The notes under the pieces are model-generated. The model made no database searches, had not been told where the DNA came from, and was given only the letters and a program-made list of their open reading frames with translations. A stretch of DNA of 64,000 nt from Litoreibacter arenae DSM 19593. GTDB taxonomy: Bacteria; Pseudomonadota; Alphaproteobacteria; Rhodobacterales; Rhodobacteraceae. The stretch spans positions 1 to 64,000 of the forward strand of contig NZ_KE557306.1 in assembly GCF_000442275.2 (NCBI RefSeq), given 5' to 3'. The translations under genes and the position numbers were made by a program. Of this stretch, positions 25,507 to 34,530 are shown piece by piece (positions within the stretch are counted from its first letter, which is position 1; each line of letters starts with the position of its first letter).

Positions 25507-26394
25507 ATGGAAATCGACAACTGGGACGAATACCGCACCGCCTATCAGGTCGCCCGCCTGCGCACGGTCAGCGCCGCGGCCGAGGTGCTGGGCGTCCATC
25601 ATGCAACCGTTATCCGGCATATCGACAGCCTGGAGGGCAAGCTGGGCGCGAAGCTGTTCCAGCGCCATGCCCGTGGCTACACCCCGACCGAAGCCGGGGA
25701 GGATTTGCTGACCGTGGCCGCCGCGACCGAGGACCAGCTGACCCAGCTTGCGGGCCGCATTCACGGGCGCGGGGCGTCGGTGTCGGGCGATCTGATCGTC
25801 ACCTGCCTGCCGCAGATGTCACAGCTGATGGCACGGACCATCACGAAGTATCAGGGCGACAATCCCGAAATCCGTGCCGAGTTGATCGTCGACACGCGCC
25901 CGTTGCGGCTGGAATATGGCGAGGCGCATGTGGCGCTGCGCGCGGGTGCGCCCGGGGATGATCTGGACAATATCGTGCAGGAACTGGCGAAGATGCCCAT
26001 GGGGCTCTATGCGCACAAGGACTATGTGTTCCGTCACGGTCCGCTGAAGGGGATCGAGGACATTCCCAACCACCGTTTCTGCCGCATGTCCACGCTGAAC
26101 CTGCGCGCCCCTTTCATGCGCTGGATGGGTGAAAACGTGCCGGAGGAGAACGTGGTTTACAAATCCTCCGACACCAATACGGTGCAGGATGGCGTGATCG
26201 CGGGTGCCGGGATCGGGTTCCTGCCCGCCTATATCGGCAATTCGCACCCGGATATGAAAGAGATGCTACCCACAGAGCAGAGCTGGTCCTCGACCTTCTG
26301 GTGCGTGACCCATGTGGACCTGCATCGCACCGCCAAGGTGCATTCCTTCGTGACCTTTCTGAAGGAAGAGGCCAAGGGTTGGGCCACGCTCTAG
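25507..26394 (+). CDS. LysR-family transcriptional regulator
   Basis: 295 residues. The winged helix-turn-helix covers 1-65 (WDEYRTAYQVARLRTVSAAA, EVLGVHHATVIRHIDSLEGK, LGAKLFQR) and the effector domain the rest (SGDLIVTCLPQMSQLMARTI, GAGIGFLPAYIG). The inducer is unknown. It is followed by a drug/metabolite exporter on the same strand after 80 bases, a likely target. Ribosome site GGGAGACAACGCG precedes the ATG. Confidence 0.93.
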   Translation: MEIDNWDEYRTAYQVARLRTVSAAAEVLGVHHATVIRHIDSLEGKLGAKLFQRHARGYTPTEAGEDLLTVAAATEDQLTQLAGRIHGRGASVSGDLIVTCLPQMSQLMARTITKYQGDNPEIRAELIVDTRPLRLEYGEAHVALRAGAPGDDLDNIVQELAKMPMGLYAHKDYVFRHGPLKGIEDIPNHRFCRMSTLNLRAPFMRWMGENVPEENVVYKSSDTNTVQDGVIAGAGIGFLPAYIGNSHPDMKEMLPTEQSWSSTFWCVTHVDLHRTAKVHSFVTFLKEEAKGWATL

Positions 26395-26474
26395 CGCGGC
26401 GTGACCTGATTGAGCGCCTTCGGCGCGCGACATGTTTGGTGCTGTGGGGCGACGCGAGCCCAAAGGCGTGAGCC

Positions 26475-27413
26475 ATGCGTCCGGAATTGAGCGGGGATGA
26501 ATATTTGAGCCAAGATGAAGCTGTACGGGTGCGCGTCATGGTGCCGTCGCTGCGCGGTCATGCGGCGATGCTGCTGTTTTCGGTTCTGGTGGCAGGGTCT
26601 TTTTCGCTCGGTTCGCTGGCGGCCAACGAGATTTCGCCCGCAGCGCTCAACACCGTGCGCTTTGCGATCGCAGGTCTGGTGATCGGCGTGGCGGCGTTGG
26701 CGACGACAGGCCTGCCGCGCAGCGCGTTGGTGGCGCCGTGGCGCTATCTGCTGCTGGGCGGGATATTCGCGTCCTATTTCGTGCTGATGTTCGAAGGGCT
26801 GAAGACCGCAGCGCCGGTCAGCGCGGCAGCGGTGTTTACGCTGACGCCGGTGCTGACGGCGGGGGCGGGGTATCTGCTTTTGCGCCAGATCCTGACGGGG
26901 CGCATGGCGGTGGCTTTGAGCCTTGGCGCCGTCGGGGCGCTTTGGGTGATTTTTCGTGCCGACTTGCAAGCTGCACTCGCGTTCGAGGTGGGCCGCGGCG
27001 AGGCGGTGTATTTCGTCGGCTGCGCGGCTCACGCGCTTTATACGCCCTTGGTGCGCAAACTGAACCGGGGCGAGCCGCCGGTGGTGTTTTCCTTCTTCAC
27101 GCTGCTGGGTGGTTTGGGGGTGCTGGTGGTCTGGGGCTGGTCCGACCTGTGGGCGACCGACTGGGTGGCGCTGCCGGTGATCGTCTGGGTGACGATCCTC
27201 TATGTCGCAATCGCCGCCTCTGCGATGACCTTCGTGCTGCTGCAATACGCGGCGCTCAGGCTGCCGTCCTCGAAGGTCATGGCCTATACCTATCTGGTGC
27301 CAAGCTGGGTAATCTTGTGGGAGCTGGCGCTTGGCGGCACTGCCCCGCCCGCGCTGGTGCTGGTCGGCGTGGCGATGACGGTTCTCGCGCTGCTGCTGTT
27401 GCTGCGGGATTGA
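26475..27413 (+). CDS. EamA/DMT-family transporter
   Basis: A 312-residue protein with about ten membrane helices and the two EamA repeats (FSLGSLAANEISPAALNTVR near 45; AAALF-type second repeat from about 175 with VYFVGCAAHALYTPLVRKLN). Members export amino acids, nucleosides or drugs. ATG 26475 follows AAAGG. An ATG at 26538 (MVPSLRGH) gives the length most common in the family and may be the true start. It lies downstream of the LysR gene. Confidence 0.88.
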   Translation: MRPELSGDEYLSQDEAVRVRVMVPSLRGHAAMLLFSVLVAGSFSLGSLAANEISPAALNTVRFAIAGLVIGVAALATTGLPRSALVAPWRYLLLGGIFASYFVLMFEGLKTAAPVSAAAVFTLTPVLTAGAGYLLLRQILTGRMAVALSLGAVGALWVIFRADLQAALAFEVGRGEAVYFVGCAAHALYTPLVRKLNRGEPPVVFSFFTLLGGLGVLVVWGWSDLWATDWVALPVIVWVTILYVAIAASAMTFVLLQYAALRLPSSKVMAYTYLVPSWVILWELALGGTAPPALVLVGVAMTVLALLLLLRD

Positions 27414-27496
27414 TGGCAGGGAACCAACCGCGCCTGTTTTGCGTTCACTAGCACAAGCCGCCGTTCCTGATGCGGCCCAAATACAAGGAGCGTCTT

Positions 27497-27571
27497 ATGC
27501 GCAGTGTTATTTATGTGATTGGTCTTATCGTGGTTGTTCTTGCTGTTTTGCGGCTTGCCGGATTGGTTTAA
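27497..27571 (+). CDS. 24-residue hydrophobic peptide
   Basis: MRSVIYVIGLIVVVLAVLRL plus AGLV: a single membrane helix and nothing else. A perfect ribosome site AAGGAG lies 6-7 bases before the ATG, and the stop interlocks with the ArsR gene on the other strand (TTAA at 27568-27571). The same kind of tiny membrane peptide is common in Rhodobacterales. Function unknown. Confidence 0.7.
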   Translation: MRSVIYVIGLIVVVLAVLRLAGLV

Positions 27572-27891
27572 CCGCCCAATTCCTTACTCAAAAACTGCTC
27601 GAAGGCGTCGAAATTCAGCGCCTCGAGCTGGCCAAAGCTCTCGATCCAGACGATCGCCTCGCGCATCGCCTGAGGCTCCAGTTTGCACCATTTGACGCGC
27701 CCGCGTTTTTCCTGAGAGATCAGGCCGGCGCGGGTCAGTATGCCCAAGTGCTTGGAGATCGCTGCCAGTGACATGTCGAACGGCTCTGCCACATCGGTGA
27801 CCGCCATGTCGTCTTCCAACAGCATTGTCAGAATTGCGCGTCTGGTCCCGTCCGCCAGCGCGGCAAATGTCATGTCGAGGGCTGTGCTCAT
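27568..27891 (-). CDS. ArsR-family winged-helix repressor
   Basis: 107 residues: MSTALDMTFAALADGTRRAI, then LTMLLEDDMAVTDVAEPFDM, SLAAISKHLGILTRAGLISQ and EKRGRVKWCKLEP, the full ArsR winged helix. No CxC metal site is visible, so it is probably of the metal-independent SdpR/BigR-like kind. ATG 27891 is chosen over a distant upstream start because the family begins here. No target is obvious. Confidence 0.9.
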   Translation of the reverse strand: MSTALDMTFAALADGTRRAILTMLLEDDMAVTDVAEPFDMSLAAISKHLGILTRAGLISQEKRGRVKWCKLEPQAMREAIVWIESFGQLEALNFDAFEQFLSKELGG

Positions 27892-28051
27892 GGCGACGTA
27901 ATGGCGCGGTGCTGGCCGATCGTCAACCGAATGGTTGAATATGCTTTTGGGAAGCCTGACGCTCGTATGGGGTATTCTGTCGAGGGGAAAAATTCTCTTT
28001 TTCAATATATATCAATAGCTTGTCCGGATTTCGGGTTGCGATGTGTCGCAA

Positions 28052-28080
28052 TTGACTCCGCGCACGGGTCGGCCTATCCC
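28052..28080 (+). promoter_or_regulatory. Candidate sigma-70 promoter of the atp (F0) operon
   Basis: TTGACT at 28052-28057 and TATCCC at 28075-28080, separated by 17 bases, lie 30 bases before the atpI start. The -35 is good and the -10 is weak, as is common in GC-rich alphaproteobacteria. Confidence 0.5.
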
Positions 28081-28109
28081 TCCTGCAAACCTCCAGAGGG
28101 GTGATTTTG

Positions 28110-28436
28110 ATGTCCGAAGACCCGAACAAGGCCCAGCTGGACGCGCTGAGCGCCCGGATCGACGGACTGAAGAAAACCTCGCAGGCCGAAAAGCCGAGAG
28201 GGGACGAGCACTATTCGGGGGCCCAGCAGGGCTGGCGCATGGTGACGGAACTTGTTGCCGGTCTGGGGATCGGTCTGACCATCGGATACGGCCTCGACTG
28301 GCTGTTCGGCACATTGCCGATATTTCTGGTGATCTTCACATTGCTGGGCTTCGCGGCCGGGGTGAACGTCATGCTTCGCACCGCCAAAGAGGTCCAAAAC
28401 GAACATGAGGCCAAAGAGGCCCGCAAGAAGGACTGA
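28110..28436 (+). CDS. atpI: ATP synthase assembly protein AtpI
   Basis: 108 residues. A charged N-terminal helix is followed by two membrane segments ([20 protein letters not shown] and [20 protein letters not shown]) and a charged tail. AtpI aids c-ring assembly. ATG 28110 follows GAGGGGTGA; a GTG at 28101 is an in-frame alternative. It leads the F0 operon. Confidence 0.93.
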   Translation: MSEDPNKAQLDALSARIDGLKKTSQAEKPRGDEHYSGAQQGWRMVTELVAGLGIGLTIGYGLDWLFGTLPIFLVIFTLLGFAAGVNVMLRTAKEVQNEHEAKEARKKD

Positions 28437-28440
28437 AGAG

Positions 28441-29199
28441 ATGGCGACAGAAGCTCAAGGTGCGGAAGAAGGCGGTCTGGTTTTTCACCCGATGGATCAG
28501 TTCATCGTCAAGCCGCTGTTCGGCATGGGCGAGGTGGGGGCGTTCACCATCACCAACGTGACGCTGTGGATGGCCCTGACGGTCGTTTGTATCATCCTGC
28601 TTCTCGTCATGGGCACCTCGCGCCGCGCCATCGTGCCGTCGCGTAGCCAGTCCATCGCCGAGATGATGTATGGCTTTGTCTACAAGATGGTCGAAGACGT
28701 CACCGGCAAGGACGGCGTCAAGTATTTCCCCTACATCATGACGTTGTTCATGTTCATTCTGGTGTCGAACTTCCTTGGCTTGCTGCCGATGGCGTTCACC
28801 ACCACGTCGCATATCGCCGTCACCGGCGTTTTGGCGATGATGGTGTTCCTCGCGGTCACCATTCTTGGCTTTGTCAAGAACGGCATCGGCTTTCTGGGCC
28901 TGTTCTGGGTCTCGTCCGCGCCGCTGGCACTACGCCCCATTCTGGCGCTGATCGAGGTCATCAGCTACTTTGTGCGCCCCGTCAGCCACTCCATTCGTCT
29001 GGCAGGCAACATGATGGCCGGCCACGCCGTTATCAAAGTGTTCGCAGCCTTCGCTGCCATCGCGGCGATCTCACCCCTGTCCATTCTGGCGATCACCGCC
29101 ATGTACGGGCTCGAAATTCTCGTAAGCGGCATCCAGGCTTACGTGTTCGCAATTCTAACCTGCGTGTATCTGAAAGATGCGCTGCATCCCGCGCACTAA
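28441..29199 (+). CDS. atpB: ATP synthase F0 subunit a
   Basis: A 252-residue polytopic protein. Family marks are the [20 protein letters not shown] loop and the [20 protein letters not shown] helix carrying the essential Arg, and [20 protein letters not shown] near the end. It forms the proton half-channels beside the c-ring. The start is 4 bases after atpI. Confidence 0.98.
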   Translation: MATEAQGAEEGGLVFHPMDQFIVKPLFGMGEVGAFTITNVTLWMALTVVCIILLLVMGTSRRAIVPSRSQSIAEMMYGFVYKMVEDVTGKDGVKYFPYIMTLFMFILVSNFLGLLPMAFTTTSHIAVTGVLAMMVFLAVTILGFVKNGIGFLGLFWVSSAPLALRPILALIEVISYFVRPVSHSIRLAGNMMAGHAVIKVFAAFAAIAAISPLSILAITAMYGLEILVSGIQAYVFAILTCVYLKDALHPAH

Positions 29200-29245
29200 G
29201 GTTACGAAGACCAATCACCTCAATTCCATCGTAAGGAGAAAAGAC

Positions 29246-29482
29246 ATGGAAGGCGATATCGCACAAATGGGTCAATTCATCGGCGCAGGCCTGGCTTCTG
29301 TTGGCATGGGCGGCGCAGCCGTCGGTGTGGGCAACGTGGCTGGTAACTACCTGTCCGGCGCGCTGCGCAACCCGTCCGCAGCTGCGTCGCAGACTGCAAC
29401 CCTGTTCATCGGCATCGCATTCGCGGAAGCACTGGGGATCTTCTCGTTCCTCGTCGCTCTTCTGCTGATGTTCGCTGTTTAA
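29246..29482 (+). CDS. atpE: ATP synthase F0 subunit c
   Basis: A 78-residue hairpin of two helices: [20 protein letters not shown], the polar loop [14 protein letters not shown], and [19 protein letters not shown]. Glu61 is the proton-binding carboxylate. There is no sodium-site motif, so it is proton-driven. Ribosome site AAGGAG precedes ATG 29246. Confidence 0.98.
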   Translation: MEGDIAQMGQFIGAGLASVGMGGAAVGVGNVAGNYLSGALRNPSAAASQTATLFIGIAFAEALGIFSFLVALLLMFAV

Positions 29483-29562
29483 GAACCAAGCTATACCATC
29501 CTTACGGTCGGACGGGTCCCATGCGGGCTCGTCCGGTGTAACAAGGCACTTCGGAGGTCAGC

Positions 29563-30135
29563 ATGGCTGAACATAACCTTAGCCCAGAAGCGCAGGGCAT
29601 GGCCGATGCGCTTGGGGTTGACGGCGATCACGCCGGCGCCTCGGCGGGTATGCCACAGCTCGATTTTTCGAGCTTTGACAACCAGATCGTCTGGTTGCTG
29701 ATCACTTTGGTGGTCATCTACTTTGTGCTGTCGCGCGTCGCGCTGCCGCGCATCGGATCGGTTCTGGCGGAACGTGCCGGCACGATCACCAACGACATTG
29801 CCGCCGCCGAAGACCTGAAACAACAGGCAATCGACGCGGAAGCTGCCTACGAGAAGGCCCTTGTCGACGCCCGCGCCGAAGCCGGCCGGATCGTTGGCGA
29901 GACCAAAGCTGCCATTCAGGTGGATCTGGACAAGGCCATCGCCAAGGCTGATGCCGAGATTGCGGCCCGCGCCGCTGAAGGCGAAAAGGCAATCGCGGCC
30001 ATCCGTGACAGCGCCGCTGAAAGTGCCGCGACTGTGGCCAAGGATATCGCCAAAGACATCGTCGCCGCTGTGGCACCCGGGAAAATCGACGCCAAGTCGA
30101 TCACCGCCGCCGTCAACGCCAAGATGAAGGGATAA
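29563..30135 (+). CDS. atpF2: ATP synthase F0 subunit b'
   Basis: 190 residues: a short N-terminal region, one membrane helix ([20 protein letters not shown] near 45-65) and a long alanine/glutamate coiled coil. Alphaproteobacteria and phototrophs carry this divergent b' that pairs with b as the heterodimeric stator. Coupled to atpF by a 3-base gap. Confidence 0.95.
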   Translation: MAEHNLSPEAQGMADALGVDGDHAGASAGMPQLDFSSFDNQIVWLLITLVVIYFVLSRVALPRIGSVLAERAGTITNDIAAAEDLKQQAIDAEAAYEKALVDARAEAGRIVGETKAAIQVDLDKAIAKADAEIAARAAEGEKAIAAIRDSAAESAATVAKDIAKDIVAAVAPGKIDAKSITAAVNAKMKG

Positions 30136-30138
30136 GGG

Positions 30139-30693
30139 ATGAAGAAGCTCCTCGCTCTTACGGCCGTTCTGCCCGCGCCTGCGCTGGCTGCAACCGGCCC
30201 TTTCTTCTCGCTGCACAACACCAACTTCATTGTGCTGCTGGCCTTCCTGCTATTCATCGCGGTGTTGTTTTACTTCAAGGTGCCGGGGATGCTGGGCGGT
30301 ATGCTCGACAAGCGTGCCGAGACCATTCAGGCCGAGCTTGACGAGGCCAAGGCGCTGCGTGAAGAGGCGCAGACCCTGCTGGCCTCCTACGAGCGCAAGC
30401 AAAAGGAAGTGGCTGCGCAAGCTGACCGCATTGTTGCCGAAGCCAAACGCGAGGCAGAAGCTGCTGCGACGCAGGCTAAAGAGGATCTGAAGACCTCCAT
30501 CGCCCGCCGTCTGCAAGCCGCCGAAGACCAGATCGCCAGTGCAGAGGCCAATGCGGTGCGTGAAGTGCGCGACCGCGCCGTCTCGATTGCTATCGCTGCT
30601 GCTGCTGATGTTGTCGCTGCCAAGACCTCTGCTGCGGACCAGAACGGCCTGATCGACGATGCCATCGCTCAGGTGCAGGCCAAGCTGCATTAA
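30139..30693 (+). CDS. atpF: ATP synthase F0 subunit b
   Basis: 184 residues. The N-terminal hydrophobic stretch is signal-like ([17 protein letters not shown]), followed by the membrane helix [20 protein letters not shown] and the long coiled coil with [20 protein letters not shown]. It forms the peripheral stalk with b'. It is the last gene of the F0 operon; the F1 genes are elsewhere, as usual in this group. Confidence 0.97.
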   Translation: MKKLLALTAVLPAPALAATGPFFSLHNTNFIVLLAFLLFIAVLFYFKVPGMLGGMLDKRAETIQAELDEAKALREEAQTLLASYERKQKEVAAQADRIVAEAKREAEAAATQAKEDLKTSIARRLQAAEDQIASAEANAVREVRDRAVSIAIAAAADVVAAKTSAADQNGLIDDAIAQVQAKLH

Positions 30694-30717
30694 GCCAGCG
30701 ACAGTGAAGAAGTTGTA

Positions 30718-30756
30718 AAGCCCCGGTGCCTGACGGCCCCGGGGCTTTTCTTTATT
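30718..30756 (+). terminator. Rho-independent terminator of the F0 operon
   Basis: Arms AAGCCCCGG (30718-30726) and CCGGGGCTT (30739-30747) around a 12-base loop, then TTCTTTATT. It lies 25 bases past the atpF stop. Confidence 0.9.
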
Positions 30757-30806
30757 CCTTTATTGCTGAGCAAGCGTGATGCCATCGGTTGATCGCGGAT
30801 CTGTTT

Positions 30807-30847
30807 GCCGAGCGACCCTCCGGGGGAGGTATTTTCGGAAAAAAGAA
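30807..30847 (+). repeat. Left copy of a 40-base inverted repeat (3'-end hairpin element)
   Basis: It contains a small stem CCTCC-GGG-GGAGG followed by TATTTTC and an A-rich tail. It is nearly identical to the reverse complement of 31075-31117. Orientation matches transcription of the atp operon, behind its main terminator. It is the short form of the element at 20055 and 52490. Confidence 0.75.
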
Positions 30848-31074
30848 ATCAGGGAGAAGTGCTGCTTGGTTAAGATATCGGAACGTTAACCTTAACGCGC
30901 TGCTGACAGGGAACACTCGTGCGGACGGCGGAGGCTTGGCCAATGTCGAAGATGCGCCCCGCCGCAGCCAACGGGCACACGACGGAGCGACTTCTTCTTC
31001 CACGGCCATCGGCGCCTCCGCCTGTACCGCAGGGATCGAATAGCGGAAGCCAAGTTAACAAAGCGTTACCCCGG
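30848..31074. other. Segment enclosed by the inverted repeats
   Basis: 227 bases. Both strands have a short open frame (about 70-84 codons) rich in Arg, Gly, Ala and Ser with no recognisable family and no good ribosome site, so I do not call a gene. TTAA-rich motifs occur at both ends (GTTAACCTTAAC near 30883-30894; GTTAACAAAGCGTTAC near 31053-31068). Confidence 0.4.
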
Positions 31075-31117
31075 CTTCTTTTTTCCAAAAATACCTCCCC
31101 CGGAGGGTCGGCTCGCC
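31075..31117 (-). repeat. Right copy of the 40-base inverted repeat; terminator-like for the VWA gene
   Basis: Read on the minus strand it gives CCCTCCGGGGGAGGTATTTT, then a purine-rich tail. It starts 6 bases past the stop of the von Willebrand gene and would serve as its terminator. See the left copy at 30807. Confidence 0.75.
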
Positions 31118-31122
31118 ACGTC

Positions 31123-33066
31123 TCAACCGCCAGAGAGAGATTGCGCCAGTCGCATCAACTGCACAGCCTCGGCGCGATAGCCGAAGTGGTCATCGCCCTT
31201 GTTCGCATTCGCCAGCGTGATGGCATCGGCATAGCCCCATTCGCCCAGTGCCGTGTTGCCGCGGAGCAGTTGACCAAAGCCCGCGATCGCGGTGGCGAAA
31301 CCGGCCTCAGTTCCGGTTTCGGCGATCTGCGTGGACACCACCTGTTCCAGTAGTTTGCTGTCTGACGCGCCCGGCTCCTTGTAGCGCAGGCGCAGAAAGG
31401 CGAGGTCAGTGGTGTTGCCTGCCTCTGCTCCCGCCCCGAAGCGCAGCGGGTCGGTGAGCACGGCGGGCGAGCCTACGGGCGTCACCTCATACAGCGCGGT
31501 GACGGTGTGGCCCGCGCCGATCTCTCCCGCATCAACGCGATCATTGTTGAAGTCTTCGCGCCGCAGCGCGCGTGTTTCGTAGCCGATCAGCCGGTATTCG
31601 GCGACGGTGGCCGGGTTGAACTCGATCTGTATCTTGACGTCCTGCGCAATGGTGAACATCGCACCGGAGAGCTGGTCGACCAGCATCTTCTGCGCCTCGG
31701 CCAGTGTGTCGATATAGGCGGCTTGGCCATTGCCGTTTTGCGCCAGCGTCTGCATCAGGGCGTCGTTCACGTTGCCGCGTCCGAAACCCAGCACTGACAG
31801 GTGGGTGCCGGATTTGCGCTTGTCGGCGACGAAGCCCTTCAACTCGGCATCAGACTGCATCCCGACGTTAAAATCGCCGTCGGTCGCCAGCAGCACGCGG
31901 GACACCTCGCCGTCGCGGCGCATCTCGTCTGCCAGCGCGTAGGCGGCGCGCAGGCCTTCGCCGCCAGCGGTCGAGCCGCCTGCTGACAGGCGCCTGAGGG
32001 CGTCTTCGATCTTGTTACGCTCCGTCGCTTTGGTCGGCTCCAGCACCGTTCCGGCGGAGCCTGCATAGGTGACGATGGCGACCTCGTCCTCGGGGCGCAA
32101 CTGGCCCAGCATCAAGCGGAAGCTTTGCACCAGCAAGGGCAGCTTGCTTGCGTCCTGCATTGAGCCGGAGGTGTCCAACAGGAATACCAGGTTGAGCGGC
32201 GGCCGCTCGGTCACTTGTGCGCCCTGGATGGCGATGTGCATCAGCTGCGTGTCGGGGTTCCATGGCGTCTCGCTTAGCGTCACGGTCGGCCGGAACGGCA
32301 CGTCGCCGTCGGGCGCGGGGTAGGCGTAGGGGAAGTAGTTCACCATCTCCTCCACGCGCACGGATTGCGGGTCAGGCATCTGTCCACGCGACAGGCTGGA
32401 GCGGACCCAGGAATAGCTTGCGGTGTCGACGTCGATAGAAAAGGTGGAGACGGGTTCTTCGGACGTCACCTTCAGCGGGTTGGGTGTCGCGTCGGGAAAC
32501 TGGTCGCGCGACTGCGCGATCTGTGGTTGGGGCAGGCGGTCGCGGAATGCGCCGCTATTGGCGACAGGTTGGTTGCTTTCTACCGATCCCTGTGGCGCGG
32601 GTTGTCTCGCGACAGAGGCGGGTTCGGACGCCGGTGCCGCATCCAATGGGATTCGTTTCGCTTCGGATGAGCGGGACATGAGACGTCCGGTGGCGTCGTC
32701 GTCCAGTTCCAGATCTGCAACAGGGGGCGACGCGGGCGGCTCCATAGCGATTTCCTCGGCAACCGGCGCGGGTTGCATCGTTGAGGGGGCGGGCTGCTCG
32801 GTTACCAGCACCACGCCCACACCAATAATCACCAGCGACGAAGTCGCGAGCATCATTGGTTTCAAATTCGGTTTCGTAAACATCTGTCCAAGTCCTTTCA
32901 GAAATCCAGCCCGCTCGGGGCTTGTTTCTGTAGGACGTGCGGCGGGGCCTGATCCTTGGAGGCTGGCGAAATTTTCTTCGACCTCGCGCAGTGTGGCCTG
33001 CTTTTTAGCCTCGTTCGGCGCAGGTGCGTCGCGCAGGGCGGCGCGGAGTTTGTCTAGTTCATCCAT
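31123..33066 (-). CDS. Membrane-anchored von Willebrand factor A protein (DUF3520 type)
   Basis: 647 residues. Residues 1-68 are cytoplasmic and charged, a membrane helix covers about 69-88, then a Pro/Ala-rich spacer runs to 200. An N-terminal VWA-associated domain follows (STFSIDVDTASYSWVRSSLS near 207). The VWA domain has an intact MIDAS (LLDTSGSM, 298-302), and a C-terminal DUF3520-like region ends in LSGG. It starts immediately after the stop of an ECF sigma factor gene (TAGATG). Its topology, a cytoplasmic N-terminus before one helix, is that of an anti-sigma factor, which suggests it controls that sigma. No zinc-binding HxxxCxxC is seen. Confidence 0.9.
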   Translation of the reverse strand: MDELDKLRAALRDAPAPNEAKKQATLREVEENFASLQGSGPAARPTETSPERAGFLKGLGQMFTKPNLKPMMLATSSLVIIGVGVVLVTEQPAPSTMQPAPVAEEIAMEPPASPPVADLELDDDATGRLMSRSSEAKRIPLDAAPASEPASVARQPAPQGSVESNQPVANSGAFRDRLPQPQIAQSRDQFPDATPNPLKVTSEEPVSTFSIDVDTASYSWVRSSLSRGQMPDPQSVRVEEMVNYFPYAYPAPDGDVPFRPTVTLSETPWNPDTQLMHIAIQGAQVTERPPLNLVFLLDTSGSMQDASKLPLLVQSFRLMLGQLRPEDEVAIVTYAGSAGTVLEPTKATERNKIEDALRRLSAGGSTAGGEGLRAAYALADEMRRDGEVSRVLLATDGDFNVGMQSDAELKGFVADKRKSGTHLSVLGFGRGNVNDALMQTLAQNGNGQAAYIDTLAEAQKMLVDQLSGAMFTIAQDVKIQIEFNPATVAEYRLIGYETRALRREDFNNDRVDAGEIGAGHTVTALYEVTPVGSPAVLTDPLRFGAGAEAGNTTDLAFLRLRYKEPGASDSKLLEQVVSTQIAETGTEAGFATAIAGFGQLLRGNTALGEWGYADAITLANANKGDDHFGYRAEAVQLMRLAQSLSGG

Positions 33067-33627
33067 CTATCCGGCCTCCTCTGTGGCCATTTCGCGCAAG
33101 TGGCGCTTCACTTCCGACATGCGCCACGCGATTGTTCCTTCCGACAGGCCCATGACCTCGGCGGCTTGGGCTTGGGTCAAATCCTCGCCCAAGGTCAGCG
33201 CCACGGTCTCGCGCAGCTCCGCTGGCAAGGCGCGCATGGCGGTGGTTAACCAATCCTGAGCCTGCGCAGCGTCCGCGGCCTCGGCTGCGCGGCGGGTGTA
33301 GTCCTGCCCCCAGCCCTCGCGGGCGGCGCGGCGACGTTGCGCCTTGCGGGCGCGGTCGGTCGCGGCGTTCAGCGTGACGCGGTAGAGCCATGTGGTAAAC
33401 CGCGCGTCGGAGCGGAAGCTCCGCAGCTTGGCGGGCAGGGCGGCGAGGATGTCGTGGGTCAGGTCCTCGGCATCGGCCTTATGCCCTGTCAGCCGCCATG
33501 ACAGGCGAAACAGCCGGTCGTAGTGGCGGCGTGCCAGCAGGCCGAATGCCTCGCTGTCCCCGTCACTGGCGGCTTGCGCCAAGGCCTCGTCGCTGGTTTT
33601 CATACGCATAGTGATGGTAGGACGCAT
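33067..33627 (-). CDS. ECF-type RNA polymerase sigma factor
   Basis: About 186 residues. Region 2 covers ALAQAASDGDSEAFGLLARR to DAEDLTHDILAALPAKLRSF, and FTTWLYRVTLNAATDRAR marks its end. Region 4 reads LPAELRETVALTLGEDLTQA, AQAAEVMGLSEGTIAWRMSE. The start is uncertain. ATG 33627 has AAGGA 12 bases upstream; ATG 33609 and 33603 are also in frame. It is co-transcribed with the VWA membrane protein, its likely regulator. Confidence 0.92.
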   Translation of the reverse strand: MRPTITMRMKTSDEALAQAASDGDSEAFGLLARRHYDRLFRLSWRLTGHKADAEDLTHDILAALPAKLRSFRSDARFTTWLYRVTLNAATDRARKAQRRRAAREGWGQDYTRRAAEAADAAQAQDWLTTAMRALPAELRETVALTLGEDLTQAQAAEVMGLSEGTIAWRMSEVKRHLREMATEEAG

Positions 33628-33662
33628 GGGCGGCGTCAATCCTTGGAAAAAAGTTGAGAAAA

Positions 33663-34454
33663 ATGACGAAAACCCGGCAAGAGCTTGATTCAGGTTATGA
33701 AAACGGGGCATTTATTCTGGACGCCCAGAGCTATGCGGACGCATGGGAAGCGGCCTCGGCTGAATTTCGGGCGGCGCATGACGGGGAGTATGACGTCTCC
33801 TACGGGGGCCACGCGCGGGCGAAGTTCGACCTGATCCGCCCTGAAGGCACCCCGAAGGGCCTGTTCGTCTTTGTGCATGGCGGCTACTGGCTGCAGCGGC
33901 ACAAGGATGACTGGACCTGCTACGGCGAAGGCGCGTTGAGCGCGGGCTGGGCGATTGCGCATCCGGGCTACCCGCTGGCGCCGGAGGTGCGGATCAGCGA
34001 GATCACCGCGCATATTGCGCAGGCGGTTACCGCTTTGGCGGCACGGGTAGAAGGGCCGATCGTACTGGCAGGGCATTCAGCAGGTGGGCATCTGGTGGCG
34101 CGGATGGCGATGGCGGGCGTGTTGCCCGACGCGGTGGCCGCGCGACTGTCGCATGTGCTGTCGATCTCGCCCGTGTCGGACCTGCGCCCGTTGCTGGAGT
34201 TGACCATGAACGACACGCTGCGCCTCGATGCGGCAGAGGCGGCGGCGGAAAGCCCCGCCTTGGGCAAGCCGCTGGGCGTGCCGGTGACGGTTGTGGTCGG
34301 CGGGAGCGAGCGTCCGGCCTTCCTCGATCAGGCCCGCTGGCTGGCGGAGGCTTGGGGCGCGGAGCAGATCATTTTGCCCGGACGCCATCATTTTGACGTC
34401 ATCGACGGGCTACGTGACGCGCAAAGCCCGATGATGCAAGCGGCGCTTGGCTAA
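33663..34454 (+). CDS. Alpha/beta hydrolase, arylformamidase/esterase-like
   Basis: 263 residues. The oxyanion motif HGGYW (near residue 73), the nucleophile motif GHSAGGH near 138 and the terminal GRHHFDVIDGL His are arranged as in arylformamidases (kynurenine formamidase) and related esterases. FDLIRPEGTPKGLFVFVHGG fits the same group. No kynurenine genes are nearby, so the substrate is open. It is divergent from the sigma factor gene; the ATG start at 33663 gives family length. Confidence 0.85.
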   Translation: MTKTRQELDSGYENGAFILDAQSYADAWEAASAEFRAAHDGEYDVSYGGHARAKFDLIRPEGTPKGLFVFVHGGYWLQRHKDDWTCYGEGALSAGWAIAHPGYPLAPEVRISEITAHIAQAVTALAARVEGPIVLAGHSAGGHLVARMAMAGVLPDAVAARLSHVLSISPVSDLRPLLELTMNDTLRLDAAEAAAESPALGKPLGVPVTVVVGGSERPAFLDQARWLAEAWGAEQIILPGRHHFDVIDGLRDAQSPMMQAALG

Positions 34455-34530
34455 AATCCCCCGCAGAGCCCTTTTTGCTATGGCGCGGGGCAGGTCTGGC
34501 GTGGCAAACTCTTTAAAACTGAAATTCCTG

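Noticed and set aside
27999-28015. FNR-type box TTGAT-N4-ATCAA upstream of atpI
   Set aside because: Only one half-site matches (TTGATATATATTGA on the minus strand). The other half has two mismatches.
30789-31043. An 84-codon plus-strand gene inside the inverted repeats
   Set aside because: Low-complexity translation, no ribosome site and no family. It starts inside the repeat copy.
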